A stretch of DNA of 64,000 nucleotides from Flaveria trinervia. Its lineage: Eukaryota; Streptophyta; Magnoliopsida; Asterales; Asteraceae. Of this stretch, positions 11,601 through 23,229 are shown one piece after another (within the stretch, counting starts at the first letter, position 1; every line of letters begins with the position of its first letter). The stretch is from assembly GCA_025506515.1 (NCBI GenBank), contig CM046442.1, positions 16,955,443-17,019,442 on the forward strand, read 5' to 3'. Position numbers and translations under genes: made by a program. The notes beneath the pieces were generated by a model. That model saw nothing but the letters and a program-made list of their open reading frames with translations. It was not told the DNA's origin and did not search any database.

Positions 11601-12016
11601 TTCTTCAATATGGTAGATGCACTCAGGTTACCCTGGTATCCATGCAGGGCAAATGATTGATCGATTGTGCCCTTTGGATAACCAGTTGGGAAAGTGGCAT
11701 CATCCAGATTGAGGGTTTGGTGAAGAATGTCTGGAGTAATGACCATTTTTTGATGATGGACAAACGATTGAAGAGACTCTGTGTCATTCTCCTCAGAGAC
11801 AAGAGTGACGTTTGTCCAGAATTGGTTAAGAGATTCGGCATATATGGTGGGATTTAACAGAAAAGCCGTTTTGTAAGGTGACTGAACCATTAAATCAATG
11901 GCGTTGTGAAACTTGGTCCAGTATGGCGATTTTGTGAGATGTGCGTCATAGTTGTGTCGAGGTTTTAGTTGCATGGTCGCCATTGATGAAGAGAAGTTAC
12001 AGAGTTTTTTGAACAT
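8610..12016 (-). pseudogene. Element D extra ORF after pol (envelope-position ORF), frameshifted
   Basis: This is a long degenerate ORF between RNase H and the 3' LTR. The likely start is MATMQLKPRHNYDAH at 11983 (an in-frame Met lies at 12016). The N-terminal domain holds FLLNPTIYAESLNQFW and ITPDILHQTLNLDDA. Next come RWILYPRFIMAIIENQ (about 11400), a Lys/Pro/Thr-rich linker (about 11250-10950), and a second Lys/Glu-rich linker (10316-10059). A short acidic run LRLEEEEEEDDEEED lies near 9560, then a C-terminal part with KVRIWPDPRVAHRI and SPWEIVKISRRPMKLNN. It is broken by frameshifts at about 11570, 10950, 10520, 10300, 10050, 9620 and 9060. Such ORFs are known from SIRE-type elements and are often called envelope-like by position. 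I see no clear signal peptide or fusion-protein character, so function is unknown. Element J has a related ORF. Confidence 0.75.
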
Positions 12017-12089
12017 TAGGTTTGAGAAGAGAAGAAAGTAAAAACTCTGAAGGTGGGATAAGGTATTTAAAGGGTAGGGTTAGAAAACG

Positions 12090-12780
12090 ACTGAAGGTTT
12101 TGGTGTTAGTCATCAGTTTTTGAAACTACTGATGACGTGGTATTAACTTTCAGAGGTTTGAAATGACTGACTGTATTGGTGTGATCAGGAGTTGTTATAA
12201 AACACTGAAGACTTGGTTTTAACCGTCAGACGTTGAAACAGCTGAAGTCTCTGATTTTTCATAAGTAGTTATAAAACTACTGAAGATTTAGTCATCAGTA
12301 GTTATAAAACTACTGAAGACAGTTTTGACTTCAGGTGGGAAACAACAGAGACTTGGTATTAGTCATGTAGTTGTGAAACTACTGAAGACTTTGGTTTTAC
12401 CATCAGTTGTTGTAAACAACTGAAGACTTGGTGTTAGTCATCAGTAGTTGTGAAACTACTAAAGACATGGTATTGCTTCAGTTGTTTAGAAGAAACAACA
12501 GTTGGGAAACTACTGAAGAGAAAAAAGCTCATCAGTAGTTGTCGTCAATTCATTGCTTTTCAGCTGTTTCAGTCTGACCTCCACTCTTACTCATCAGACT
12601 TAGATCTGAGTTTCAGACGTTTCATTGGTCATCATACTTATCTGCATTTCTGACATCAGTAGTTGTGGCTACAACAGCTATTGTGACTACATCAGCTGTT
12701 GTAACTACATCAGCTGTTTCAACAAATAAAGTACTTGAGTACTGAGAATTTAATCTTTAGTAGTTTTAAAACTTCTGAGG
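12090..12780. repeat. Motif-rich spacer upstream of the element D extra ORF
   Basis: The stretch between RNase H (ending 12865) and the extra ORF (starting 12016) carries more than twenty copies of TCAGTAGTT, AACTACTGAAGAC, TCAGCTGTT and variants, many in inverted pairs. These are the same words as in the element D LTRs. It has no ORF of its own. Placement just upstream of the extra ORF suggests a regulatory or processing region (inference). Confidence 0.72.
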
Positions 12781-12864
12781 GAGGATAACTTCAGTACTTA
12801 TATATGACAATAATAAACTAATGATCATCAGTACTTGTGAGCTGAGATCACCAGTAGTTGTCAC

Positions 12865-15800
12865 TTATTCTAGCTGCAGCATACCAAGCCTTAACACTAG
12901 GTTTTGGAAAGTTGTGCTATCCAAGGGCTTAGTGAAAATGTATGCAAGCTCATCAGCACTAGGAACAAATTTTGGATCAATCAGACCTTTTCAAAACAAT
13001 CTCTAATCAAATGTGTCTGATTTCAATATGTTTAGTCCTAGAGTGTTGGACAGGATTCTTGACAATGCAAAGAGCTGAAGAGCTGTCCATTAACAATGGG
13101 GTCTTAGTCTCTGTTATGCCATAATCCAATAATTGGTTTTGAAGCCAGAGTACCTGAGATGTACAGCTTGCAGCAGCAATGTACTCTGCTTCAGCAGTTG
13201 ATGTAGCAACTGAGGTCTGCTTCTTACTCTGCCAAGAAATCAAGCAGTTGCCTAAGAATTGGCATCCTCTAGAAGTGGACTTTCTTGTCAACTTACACCC
13301 TGCATAGTCACTGTCAGAAAAATCAACTAATTACCAGAATGTCTAGTAGAATACCATAAACCTAAGAGATGGAGTGCCTTGCAAATATCTAAAGATCCTC
13401 TTGACTGCAATCAAATGAGACTCCTTAGGTGCAGCCTGAAATCTAGCACAAACCATGTAGCCAACTAATATCTGGTCTAGAAGCTGTTAAGTACATCAAG
13501 GACCCAATCATACATCTGTAAAGTGTCTCATCAACCACTTTACCTTTCTGATCTGTATGTTGTTGTGTGGTGTTGCACATGGGAGTAGAACAAGGCTTAC
13601 ACTTTTGTAAATCAAACTTTTCCAAAAGATCTTTTGTGTATTTGGACTGATGAATGAAAATTCCATCAGCCTTTTGTTTGATTTGCAAACCCAGAAAGAA
13701 CTGTAATTCTCCCATGGCACTCATTTCAAACTTTTGTTTCATCAACTTTGTAAGGCATCACACAACTGTGGATCAGAGGATGCAAAAATAATATCATCTA
13801 CACAAATTTGAACAAGTAGATTATGCTGCCCAGCTTTCTTAATGAATAAAGTCTTATCTATGGAGCCTCTAGTGAAATTATTTTCCAGAAGAAAGTTTGA
13901 TAATGTCTCATACCAGGCTCTAGGAGCTTGTTTCAACCCATAAGAGCCTTATCAAGCTTATACACCCAATTAGGATGTTTATTATCCTCAAAACCTGGTG
14001 GTTAACATACATAAACCTCTTCTTTAATTTTCCCATACAAAAATGTACTTTTGACATCCATTTGAAAAACTTTAAGGTTTGATAAGCAGCATAAGCTAAA
14101 AACATCGAATTGCTTCCATTCTAGCTACAGGGGCAAAGGTTTCATTATAATCAATTCTCCTCTTGTGAAAACCCCTGTACAACCAGTCTGGCCTTGTTCT
14201 TAACAATAAGCCCATTTTCATCAGTTTTGTTCCTAACACCCATTTAGTGCCTATTGCACACTTACCTGGAGGTAGAGGAACCAGTTCCCACACTTGTTGT
14301 TTCTTGAACTGAAGAAGCTCAAGCTGCATGGCTTCAACCCATCCATTGTCCCTTAAAGCAATGTGATAGTTCTTTGGCTCTTGCTGACTAATGAAGAGAG
14401 CATAGAAGCAGAAATTAGACAATTGACTTCTTGTTGAAACGCCAGCATTGATATCACCAATGAGTTGAGACATAGGGTGATTCTTCAGATCTTGGTACAC
14501 AATAAGATCTGTGCAAGTGTTTGTAGCAGGCTCAGCAGCAACAGATGGTGATGGTGAAGCATTTCCTTGAAACTAATCAGTAGATGGTAATTCAAAGGAA
14601 GTTGAAGTTGTAGAAATCATCAGCATTTGTTGTGGATGTGCTACTGAAGCTACAGAAACATCAGGTCTAGCTGAATTAGGCAGTTGATCACTAAACTTGA
14701 AAAGGTGATTACTGATATCATCATCATCATCAGTAACACCAGATGGATGACTAGCTACAGAAGATGATGGTTCATATGATCTGCAACAGCAGGTGGTTGA
14801 TAAGGAACATATTGCAGTATGTCCAGATCAAACAACTCCACAGGGTTTTGTGGAATTGTATCCTTAGGGGATTCATTGAACTTCACATGCAAGGTTTCTT
14901 CAACTATCTTTGTCCGACAGTTGAATACTCTATAAGCCTTGCAAGTGGATGAATACCCAACAAAATACCCTGCATCCACCTTAGAATCAAACTTTTGGAG
15001 TTGATCCTTTGTGTTGAAAATGTAACAGGGACACCCAATGCTCTAAAGAATGAAATCAAAGGGGCTAAATGATGTAAAACTTCATAAGGAGTTTTCATCA
15101 ACCTCTGATTTACTAAGGCTCTATTCTGTACATAGCAGGCTGTATTGACAGCTTCAGCCCAAAAGGTCAGTGGCAGACCAGAATCAGCCAACAGGGACCT
15201 TGCAGCTTCAATGAGGGTCCTGTTCTTTCTCTCCACTACTCCATTTTGCTCTGGAGTCCTTGGGATGCTATACTGCCTCTTGATTCCCTTTGACAAGTAA
15301 AACTCATCAAGAGTGTGGTTTCTGAATTCAGTACCATTGTCACTCCTCACACACTTAACTTGTAGGGAATACTGCTTCTTAATGTGTAACACAAAGTTCA
15401 TAATGGACTGAGCAGCCTCATCCTTTGAATGCAAGAAGGGTCCATACATATCTAGAGTAATCATCCACAATTACCAGACAGTATTTCTTCTTTGCCATAC
15501 TCATTACCTTCACAGGACCAAAAAGATCCATGTGCAGTAGTTTTAAGCAGGCATTAGACTTGACTCTTCTATGGTTGGGATGAAACTTTTTTGTTTCCCT
15601 TTTAAGCATGCAGTGCAGATTTCATCACAATTGAACTCCTTTATTGGAAGACCTCTCACTAAACTCTTGTGGATCAGCTGATTCATGTTTTTGAGATTAA
15701 CATGACCCAGCCTTCTGTGCCACAGTTTAGATTCTTGGAGAGAGGCCTTGGAGAACAGCATGGATGGCCTCTCAAATCAATTTTCTTTGACAGATCCAAG

Positions 15801-16186
15801 GCATATACTCTTCCTATCCTGTTAGCCTTCAGGAGAGTATTATCATCCAGTACATTGTCAATCAGGCTCAGAACCTTGGAAGACAGAATCCTATAGTTAT
15901 GGCTTGTGAAAAGAGCAGCATGTCCTTTGTCACACATCTGACTGACACTTAACAGATTGTATTTGAGATTCTCCACATGGTTGACATCATCAAATCTAAT
16001 ATCTCCATTAGACACAAATCCCTTTCCAATGATGTAACCTTTAGCATCATTTCCAAATGAGACAAATCCCTTCTTTCCCTGAGAGTAATCATGAAGAAGA
16101 GAGCTGCTCCCAGTCATGTGCATGGATCCTCCACTGTCCACATACCAGATGCCTCTTTGGCATGCTGAAGAACCCTGCACAATCAT
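12865..16186 (-). pseudogene. pol: Element D pol: protease, integrase, RT, RNase H (Copia order), frameshifted
   Basis: Protease: WYVDSGGSMHMTG at about 16140, the D-S-G active site. The integrase zinc domain shows LWHRRLGHVNLKN and CTACLKGKQ (15730-15600). The integrase core has MDLFGP and VDDYSRYVW (about 15530-15430), VRSDNGTEF (about 15350) and TPEQNGVVERKN (about 15240), giving the D-D-E triad. RT: VGTKWVLGTK-like region near 14230, APVARMEAIR (about 14110), ICVDDIIFASSD (about 13800, normally YVDD), and GSLMYLTASRPD (about 13480). RNase H: SRGCQFLGNCLISWQSKKQ and STAEAEYIAAASC (13270-13170), ending at a stop at 12865. Frames change at about 15680, 15540, 15470, 14980, 14100, 13940, 13745 and 13440. 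These enzymes normally mature the particle, make cDNA and insert it into chromosomes. Confidence 0.9.
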
Positions 16187-16192
16187 AAGAAA

Positions 16193-19081
16193 CTAGTTAG
16201 CTTTGGAGACCCAAACCTTTTTGGTTTTGGGACTTACTTTATCAACAGATTTAACCATAGCTGGTTTCTTATGATTAACAGCTGATGAAGATGGAGATGG
16301 TGCTGAATTGGATTTGGGCCTGGAATTCCTCTCTAGTGGTTTGATCACATGGGTTTCAAGTTGGTTAACTCTCCCCAACAGATGTTGAACCATCATAACA
16401 AGCTGTGTCTGATTTGAAGCTCGAGCTTTCAGTTCATTTGACACTCCAGAGTTTGTTTTTGATGAGTTCTTGTGACCCACCATTTCCTCCTTCTTAAACT
16501 TCACAGACTTAGTCTTATGTTTATCATGAGGAACACTATCAGCTGTCTTCTGATAAACCGCATCCTTCTTAGTGATTTGGTAAGGCCTTGGGTTTATCAG
16601 GTTGAGATGATTGTGGTACAAACTTGGTCTCAAACTCAGTTTTCATTTTATTTATTTCTAGTTTAATGAGCTCATCCCTTTGGAGCTTTAAACCCTTTTT
16701 GTACCAACATTCATCAGATAAATGATTGAATTTACCACAAATTTCACATGGTTTATTCTTCATCTTGGACATCTTTACTGCTAAAGTGGAAACTACTGAA
16801 GGTGTGATCTTCAGTACTTTCCTCCTATCAGTACTAGGTACTAAAGGATTTGTAACAGCTGAAGACTGGTAATTCAACTGTTTTCCATCCGACCTAATAG
16901 ACTGTTTGATGGATTCCTCAGCAGTTGATAGTCCTTGTATTTCAACTGATTTGAAATGCTTTTCAGATGTTGGGTCTCTCTCAGTACTTGAGGTACATTG
17001 AGGAACAACATCTGAAGTACTCAGCTTCATATGAGTCTCAGTAGTTAGACCATCAGTCAATTTATTTGTTGAGATCTTAACACTAGTTTCATTCTCTGGT
17101 CTTAGATTATCATTGGAGAATGAATCACACGATAATGTGGTTTGGAGATTGCTTTCACTTTCAGACTTAACTATGGAGTTAGGAGTAAAGTCTGTTGGTG
17201 GAGCAGTATGGTTGTAACCAATACCAAACTTCACATTTGAAGCAGTTTGCTTGCTAAGAAGCATTTCAAATCCCTTGCATGATGAGACCCAGCGTTCACA
17301 CTCAACTTGGGTCACTGCAAGTTTTTATTTGAGACTCCTGTGGTCTTCCAGAATAACCTCTAGCTTGGCCTTTTCATCATTTAATTGGCATTTAAGCTTA
17401 TAAATCTCATCACTTTTACTGTTAAGAGCAGACTCATACTCAGCTTTTCTTTTGGAAATGATTTTTTCAAGCTCAAGTTTTTGATTTATTAATGCTACAT
17501 TTTCTCTCTAATAGAGACGAAGGCAGCTATGCATGATTCAGAACATAACTTGGCTTTAGCCTCTGAAGATACCTGAGTTACCTGTGAAGATGATGCATTT
17601 GAACAGGAACCCTCAGTAGACTCCAGGGCCATGAGAGAAAGATTTCCAAAAGGGTGTTCACCACCATGTTGACTAGCACCAGCATAGTATTGCTCAGTGT
17701 GACCAGACAAGTTATCAGGTAAGCTACTCCAGTCAACGACTCCAGGTGTGAAGAAGTTGTGATGAGGTTGTGATTGAGATGAAGATGGTTGAGGTTCTGG
17801 TAGTGCATGAGGTTGTGTACTATAGGATCTTGAACTTGATTTGACTGTGGCATATAATAGCAGGGATAAGGATATGGCATTTGACCCTGAGGAAAAAATA
17901 TGCAGGAGAATGAGGGTGTGATGAATGACTAGAACTGGCAGAATGTTGCCCTTTTGATTGTGAATTGTTATTTTGAAAAGTCAAAAAGGGTGCAGAAGAG
18001 TTAGGTCCAGTTGATCTACACTCTCTTGCAAAGTGTCCAAGCCTGTGGCATTTGTGACACTTCAACTTGCCCTTGTCAAAACCAACTTTGGTTTTATCAG
18101 AGAGTCCAGGAAATTTCCTGCCAGTTCTCTTGTAGAATTTCTGAGATCTGATATTGATCAAGGCCATTTGGCTCAAAATATCCATCTCTTCTAGATCATC
18201 ATTAAATGCCCTTCAAATCATCCATGATAAAGCATAGATTGTCACTATTATTACCAGGATGACAATCAACACTCACAAAGGCATGATTAGAATTGTTTGA
18301 GGTGAAACCAATATGCTCATCATAGTGGCATTCTGATCCAGCATACTCAACTCATGACTTACCAAGACAGTGTTTCCTGGTACAAAATCATCAGTGAGCT
18401 TTCCAGATGATGACATTTTTGTTTCTGTTCTATCTCTCTCTCAAATGTGAGCAATTTCCCATGGAGTTGGGTGAGAGATAGTTTGTCCAAATTTGCACTG
18501 GAGCGTAGGACAATAGTATATGTGTCCCATCTCTCAGGCAGTGATCTGAGGAATCTGTTATTCATCTGGCTATTATGTACTCATGTTTGACCATTTTTAA
18601 TTCAGAGATCAAACAAGAGAACCGCTTAAACTGTTGAGTCAGTGTCTCACCCTTCCTATGAGAATGTCTCATATTGTTAGGCAAGGATTTCTCTATTATT
18701 TGCCAAGACCTCATCTGTTCCTCCAAATTGTTCTTTCAAGGCATTCCAGAGGTCATGGGCAGTTTCATAATGCATTAGCCCAGAATAGATTTCATTGGGC
18801 AGAGCCATGTCCAGAATTCCATGGGCTTTTGCATCAATCTCAAACAATTTCTTATCCTCATTTGAGCATTGCTCCCTCCTCTTCGGAACCATTTGATTGG
18901 TTTCCGGATTATTCACCATAGGCTTATGTGGACCATGTACCACTGATGTCCAACAACCTGAGCTGTTAACAGACAGGTGATGAAGCATTCGTCGTTGCCA
19001 TATGTTATACTCATTCCTAACCAGCATCGGAGGCTTGGTTGAGGAACCAGTATTGTGAGGATCATTGGAAGGAGTAGTCAT
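16193..19081 (-). pseudogene. gag: Element D gag, frameshifted
   Basis: It begins MTTPSNDPHNTGSSTKPPM at 19081, about 220 bases after the primer site. A Copia capsid-type domain follows, with RNEYNIWQRRMLHHL, then AHDLWNALKEQFGG near 18720, and FLRSLPERWDTY near 18540. A first zinc knuckle LKCHKCHRLGHFARECR lies at about 18060. A long acidic, Ser-rich coiled region leads to a second knuckle PCEICGKFNHLSDECWYK at about 16740. The C-terminus approaches the protease at 16193. Breaks lie at about 18675, 18580, 18360, 18185-17820, 17500-17320 and 16570-16630. The element's own TCAGTAC/TCAGTAG motif is also dense inside this coding part (16790-17060), which is unusual for a cis element. Confidence 0.85.
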
Positions 19082-19299
19082 TTTAGGTCCAAATACAATT
19101 TAATTCAAGCTTTTTAAAAGATTTTACCCAGACCACAACAGACTCAATGAAGACCAAGAATAAATCTCAGGATGAATGACCAAAAACACAGAAAATTCAA
19201 CTCTATAACCGTTTCTTGCAAAAATGCTAATTCAATCAAACTTGGATCTTGGATAGCAGTTTCAATGATCAATTATTAGATCGATCAATGATTAACCAA

Positions 19300-19311
19300 G
19301 CTCTGATACCA
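19300..19311 (-). other. Element D primer-binding site (tRNA-Met)
   Basis: The minus strand reads TGGTATCAGAGC, two bases inside the 5' LTR end. Confidence 0.93.
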
Positions 19312-19313
19312 TT

Positions 19314-20237
19314 TGACAGGATCAGAGATCTCAAGTTTGATGGATTAGAGTGTAACGCAGCGGAATAGAACAAGAATTAGACAAATTATAGCAAGAATTT
19401 GATATACGTATGCATTAAGAACAAATATGGTTGTAAAGAGAGAATATATTTCTGTGAAAAGGAATGTTTCAATAATATCAAGTGTTTCTGCTCAATCATT
19501 CACAAATTACAATAGGGTTGAACTCCTTATATAGAGTGCAATCACTGCTGATATCACGGGATGTGACATCTGGCATATTTGTTACAAAAATAACTAAAAC
19601 TTAACAAACTACTGAAATGTTCACAACTACTGAGAACATATGAGAGTGCTAAGTATAAAACATAAAACTACTGATACAAAACTACTGAAACTACAACGAC
19701 TGAAGAACAAGTTCTTCAGTCGTTTTACAAAACTACTGAAAACAAAAACATAAAACTACTGAAAGAAAACCGTCACAACTACTGAAGAAGACCTCTTTAG
19801 ATGTTGTGACAACGTCTGATACTTGGTCTTCAGTACTTGTGTCTTCAGACTTTGTATTCAGCACTTGTGTCTTCAGACTTTGTCTTCAGTACTTGTGTCT
19901 TCAGACTTTGTCTTCAGCACTTGTGTCTTCAGACTTTGTCTTCAGTACTTGTGTTCAGACTTTGTCTTCAGCACTTGTCTTCAGACTTTGTCTTCAGCAT
20001 TTGTGTTCAGACTTTGTCTTCAGCATTTGTCTTCAGACTTTGTCTTCAGTACTTGTGTTCAGACTTTGTCTTCAACACTTGTGTTCAGACTTTGTCTTCA
20101 GCACTTGTCTTCAGACTTTGTCTTCAGCACTTGTGTTCAGACTTTGTCTTCAGCTGTTGTGGACTTCAGCAGTTGTTGTGACATCTGTGGGACTTAAGGT
20201 TTTTCTGATCCGGCTCATTGGTTCTTTTGGTCCAACA
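19314..20237 (-). repeat. Element D 5' LTR (924 bp)
   Basis: It is nearly the same as 7650-8589, with TG...CA ends. It is followed at 20238-20242 by TGGGG, the right TSD. It carries the same ACTACTGAA cluster (19605-19805) and the CTTCAGACTTTG tandem array (19823-20150). Confidence 0.93.
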
Positions 20238-21044
20238 TGGGGTAATACGGTTAGACGCGTGACATACCAGGATCTCAGCCATTAGTTACACCAGATGACG
20301 CAACAATTAAAAACCATAGTTGTTCAATTAATTTAAAATTCCCAAAATCAGAGTTAAAATGAAAATATGATGAAATTGCAGAAGCGTTTTAATCAATAAT
20401 TCAAACAACACAAACATGCGCAAAACCAAATAAGTATAATATGTAACAAAATGCAATTGTTCTCTGTCGACCCAACAAATGATAAATGATATGATATGAT
20501 GATCCTAGACGTGCTCGCTTAAGAACCTGAAAGAAACATGCTAAAGTGTCAGCACAAGGTTGGTGAGTTCATAGGTGTTGATAAATAGAATGTAATAGTA
20601 AATTGATATAGCAAACAAAGTAATATCACTAGATAGCTAGTCTACTAAACAAGTTACTCAGTGTATGAAGTTTGCAACCGAAGCTGACTATGTAAAAGAA
20701 GGCCTCGGCTATGAACACTAGGTCACAACAATAGAAATTAGGTCAATTAAATACCCGTTTGACGTACTATTATGCTAGCGCGACTAGCCCGAATGGGTTA
20801 GTCAAACCTATTAGATCTATTAGAATTACCTCGCTTAAGTACATAAATTAATGATGCGAAAGTGATATCGTAGTAATACTGATCAAATGAAAATTTGTTT
20901 AGAACACACGTTTCTTTCACCCCAAAGAAAGTAAGTAAAATGGGACTAAGAACTCACCTTAGATGCACAACAACGAGTAAAAGCAAACACAAATGGTTAG
21001 GGTCCGATTAACCTGGATTTCAATTAATATTTAGTTAATATTAA
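20238..21044 (-). repeat. Element F 3' LTR, piece 2
   Basis: This continues the F LTR from 7649: GGTAATACGGTTAGACGCGTGACATACC is matched at 63886 onward. Element E interrupts it at 21044, where the last five bases ATTAA are the E target site. It contains no ORF. Confidence 0.75.
21040..21044. repeat. Left target-site duplication of element E (ATTAA)
   Basis: It matches exactly ATTAA at 50804-50808, across nearly 30 kb of nested sequence. Confidence 0.85.
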
Positions 21045-21504
21045 TGTAAGCCCCCATTCCCAGAACGCTCACAGCTGGTCAATCATCGCGCATAAAACAT
21101 ATAATTACATTAACTTAATAAAACATTGTAGCGGAAACATTTAAACAAACATTTCATTTCATTATAATAATAGCTTTTGCAAAATGATACAACATTCATT
21201 ACAAAACATCGTTTATTCACATTACAATACAAAAGCATTATACAAAAGAATGCCATCCAAAATGAGCCAAGTAGCTGCCCCGTGCCATCCTCAACAACAA
21301 TCACCTGCCAAATGAAAACACATAAAAGTCAGTGTTGCTCAGTGAGTTCTAGTTTTAAAATAAAATATACTTTACTTTATTTCAAAATCATTTTATACTT
21401 TTATACATGATCACACATCATACGTACACATATATAATATCATTATTATCTTCCTTTACTATTCATCACTTTCTTTCTTTACTTCTTTCCGGATCAGTGT
21501 CATC

Positions 21505-21720
21505 AGCTATACCCAAACATATGCACAAAGTGGTACTGGGCCAAAGATCATAAATGACTTCCATAACGCATATAGCCGGGCACTGGCGTTGGGGCAAGCG
21601 ACAAAGATCCCATCTGTATACTACACCCCAAACATATGCACAAAGCGGGTACTGGGCCGAAGATCATACATGACTTCCATAACGTATATAGCCTGGCACC
21701 AACACCGGGGTGAGTATTCA
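21505..21720. repeat. Tandem duplication inside LTR E (unit about 120 bp)
   Basis: The block ATGCACAAAG...ACTGGGCC-AAGATCATA...GACTTCCATAACG occurs twice in a row. It is also doubled in the other E LTR (49345-49555) but single in E' (about 5890-5980), so the duplication arose in the E sublineage before this insertion. Confidence 0.78.
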
Positions 21721-22179
21721 TTATCTTCCATGTACTATACAATTGGCCAATGACACAGACTAGACCCCTGTGTGTATCCTTATGGGTTAGCTAAACCACA
21801 CACAATTGAGCTAACGACATTTTAGAGTCGTGCACCTCCGTAAATTTTGCTTACAAGCCTTTCTTTATTTTCACTTTCAATAATTCATGCATTCTTTCTT
21901 TACATTCCTCTTTTCATTATCTTCCACTTTACGTTACATAATACTTTTCATTTCATTCATCAACATTCAATGTAAAGTCATGGAAAATAAACATACATAA
22001 CCAGAAACATAAACATAACCATACAAGGCATCATCATACACATCACATAATCATGCATGCCACATCACATAATCAGTAGCATACATGACCTCAAAATTCT
22101 ACTTTATCACCCTCGGGAATCCCCCAAGTCAAATCCTATATTTCACTTTTTCCCAAAAATCTCAGATATTTTTCTAAGT

Positions 22180-22510
22180 CCTAGGCGCATGAGCACTATG
22201 CAGGTGCATGACCTTCTGGGCGCATGGGGAACACTTAGGCACATGGGGAACTTTCAGGCGCATGGACTATTGGGGTGCATGGGCTACACTTGGTCATTCT
22301 AGGCAAGTTCTAGGCGCATGGATACTATGCAGACGCATGAGTGCCTAGGCGCATAGGCTTTCTGGACGTCTGGACACTTAGCCAAATTCAGCCTTTTTTA
22401 GGCGCATGGCTACTATTTTGGTGCATGGGATTTTGGGCACATGGGAACAGTTAGGAAATTTATACCATTGGGCGTATGGGCTACTGTTTAGGCGCATGGT
22501 AGTTTATGTC
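22180..22510 (+). repeat. Array of GCGCATGGG-type boxes in element E 3' LTR
   Basis: About thirteen imperfect boxes of GGCGCATG(G)G occur at irregular spacing, matching the arrays at 6445-6755 and 50010-50325. Confidence 0.78.
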
Positions 22511-23183
22511 ACACTTAAACAACTAAATTTAGTCCCCAATCATCATCTAACATGTTCTAAGATTAATTTATATATTATAAGCCTTAGAAACACATTAATA
22601 ACATCACGCAATCATAAACACACCCAAAGCAAACCCCACCCGCAAACACATTCATACACACACATACGGGTGGAAAACTCATTTTTATAAAAAGTTCATA
22701 CATGCATTTCCAGCCCGAAATCAGTTTAAAACAAGTAAAAAAGGGGTTCCAGAACTCACCTTAGTAGCTCTTGGGTATGACTTCCTTTAAAACCCAAATG
22801 CAAATTGAGTTCTACCACCTAGAAACCCACCAAACACACACAACCACACACAAACACAAATAAGCATGCAACAGAGGCAAAGCCGGTTAAGAACATCACA
22901 AAACCATGAATTCTTACCTTGAATTCAAAATCTTCTTCTTGTTCTTCAAAAGCCCGAGAGTTTTCAGCTTCTGCTCTTCTTTCTCTCTCTCTCTAAAAAT
23001 CCAAATGAAAAGGTATGGTGTGACTATTTAGGCGGCCATACCACCTTTATTCATCAACTTTCAAAGTTTTGTCCTTTTGGACACTTTTTACCCCTCAACT
23101 GGGTTTTATAGCTTTCTCTCTTTTTCTTCACTTTTATTCCTTCTTTTATTTCATATCTTTAAAAAGATTAACCAGGTGTTACA

Positions 23184-23197
23184 AGTCCACCCCCCTT
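23184..23197 (-). other. Element E polypurine tract
   Basis: The minus strand reads AAGGGGGGTGGACT immediately before the LTR start TGTAACACC. Confidence 0.9.
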
Positions 23198-23229
23198 ACA
23201 TAGGTTTCATCCCCGAAACCTGTTATTCC

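Larger units (their letters stand above)
7650..20237 (-). mobile_element. Element D: SIRE-like Ty1/copia retrotransposon with an extra ORF after pol
   Basis: This is a complete but mutated 12.6-kb minus-strand element. In minus-strand order it has: 5' LTR 20237-19314; tRNA-Met primer site 19311-19300; gag 19081-16193; pol in Copia order (protease, integrase, RT, RNase H) 16186-12865; a non-coding spacer 12864-12017; an extra ORF of about 3.2 kb down to about 8790; a polypurine tract; and the 3' LTR 8589-7650. The Copia order, large size and extra ORF resemble the SIRE/Maximus lineage. The two LTRs are very similar, so insertion is fairly recent compared with host F. Frameshifts occur in every ORF, so it is probably non-autonomous now. 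Confidence 0.92.
21045..23183 (-). repeat. Element E 3' LTR (2139 bp)
   Basis: On the minus strand it starts TGTAACACCTGG and ends GGGGGCTTACA. It contains a tandem duplication of about 120 bp (21505-21720) and the GCGCATGGG array (22180-22510). A pyrimidine tract CTTTCTCTCTCTCTC lies at 22978-22994. Confidence 0.92.

Noticed and set aside
19806..20285. Same repeated ORFs in the second element D LTR
   Set aside because: Product of the same LTR tandem array.
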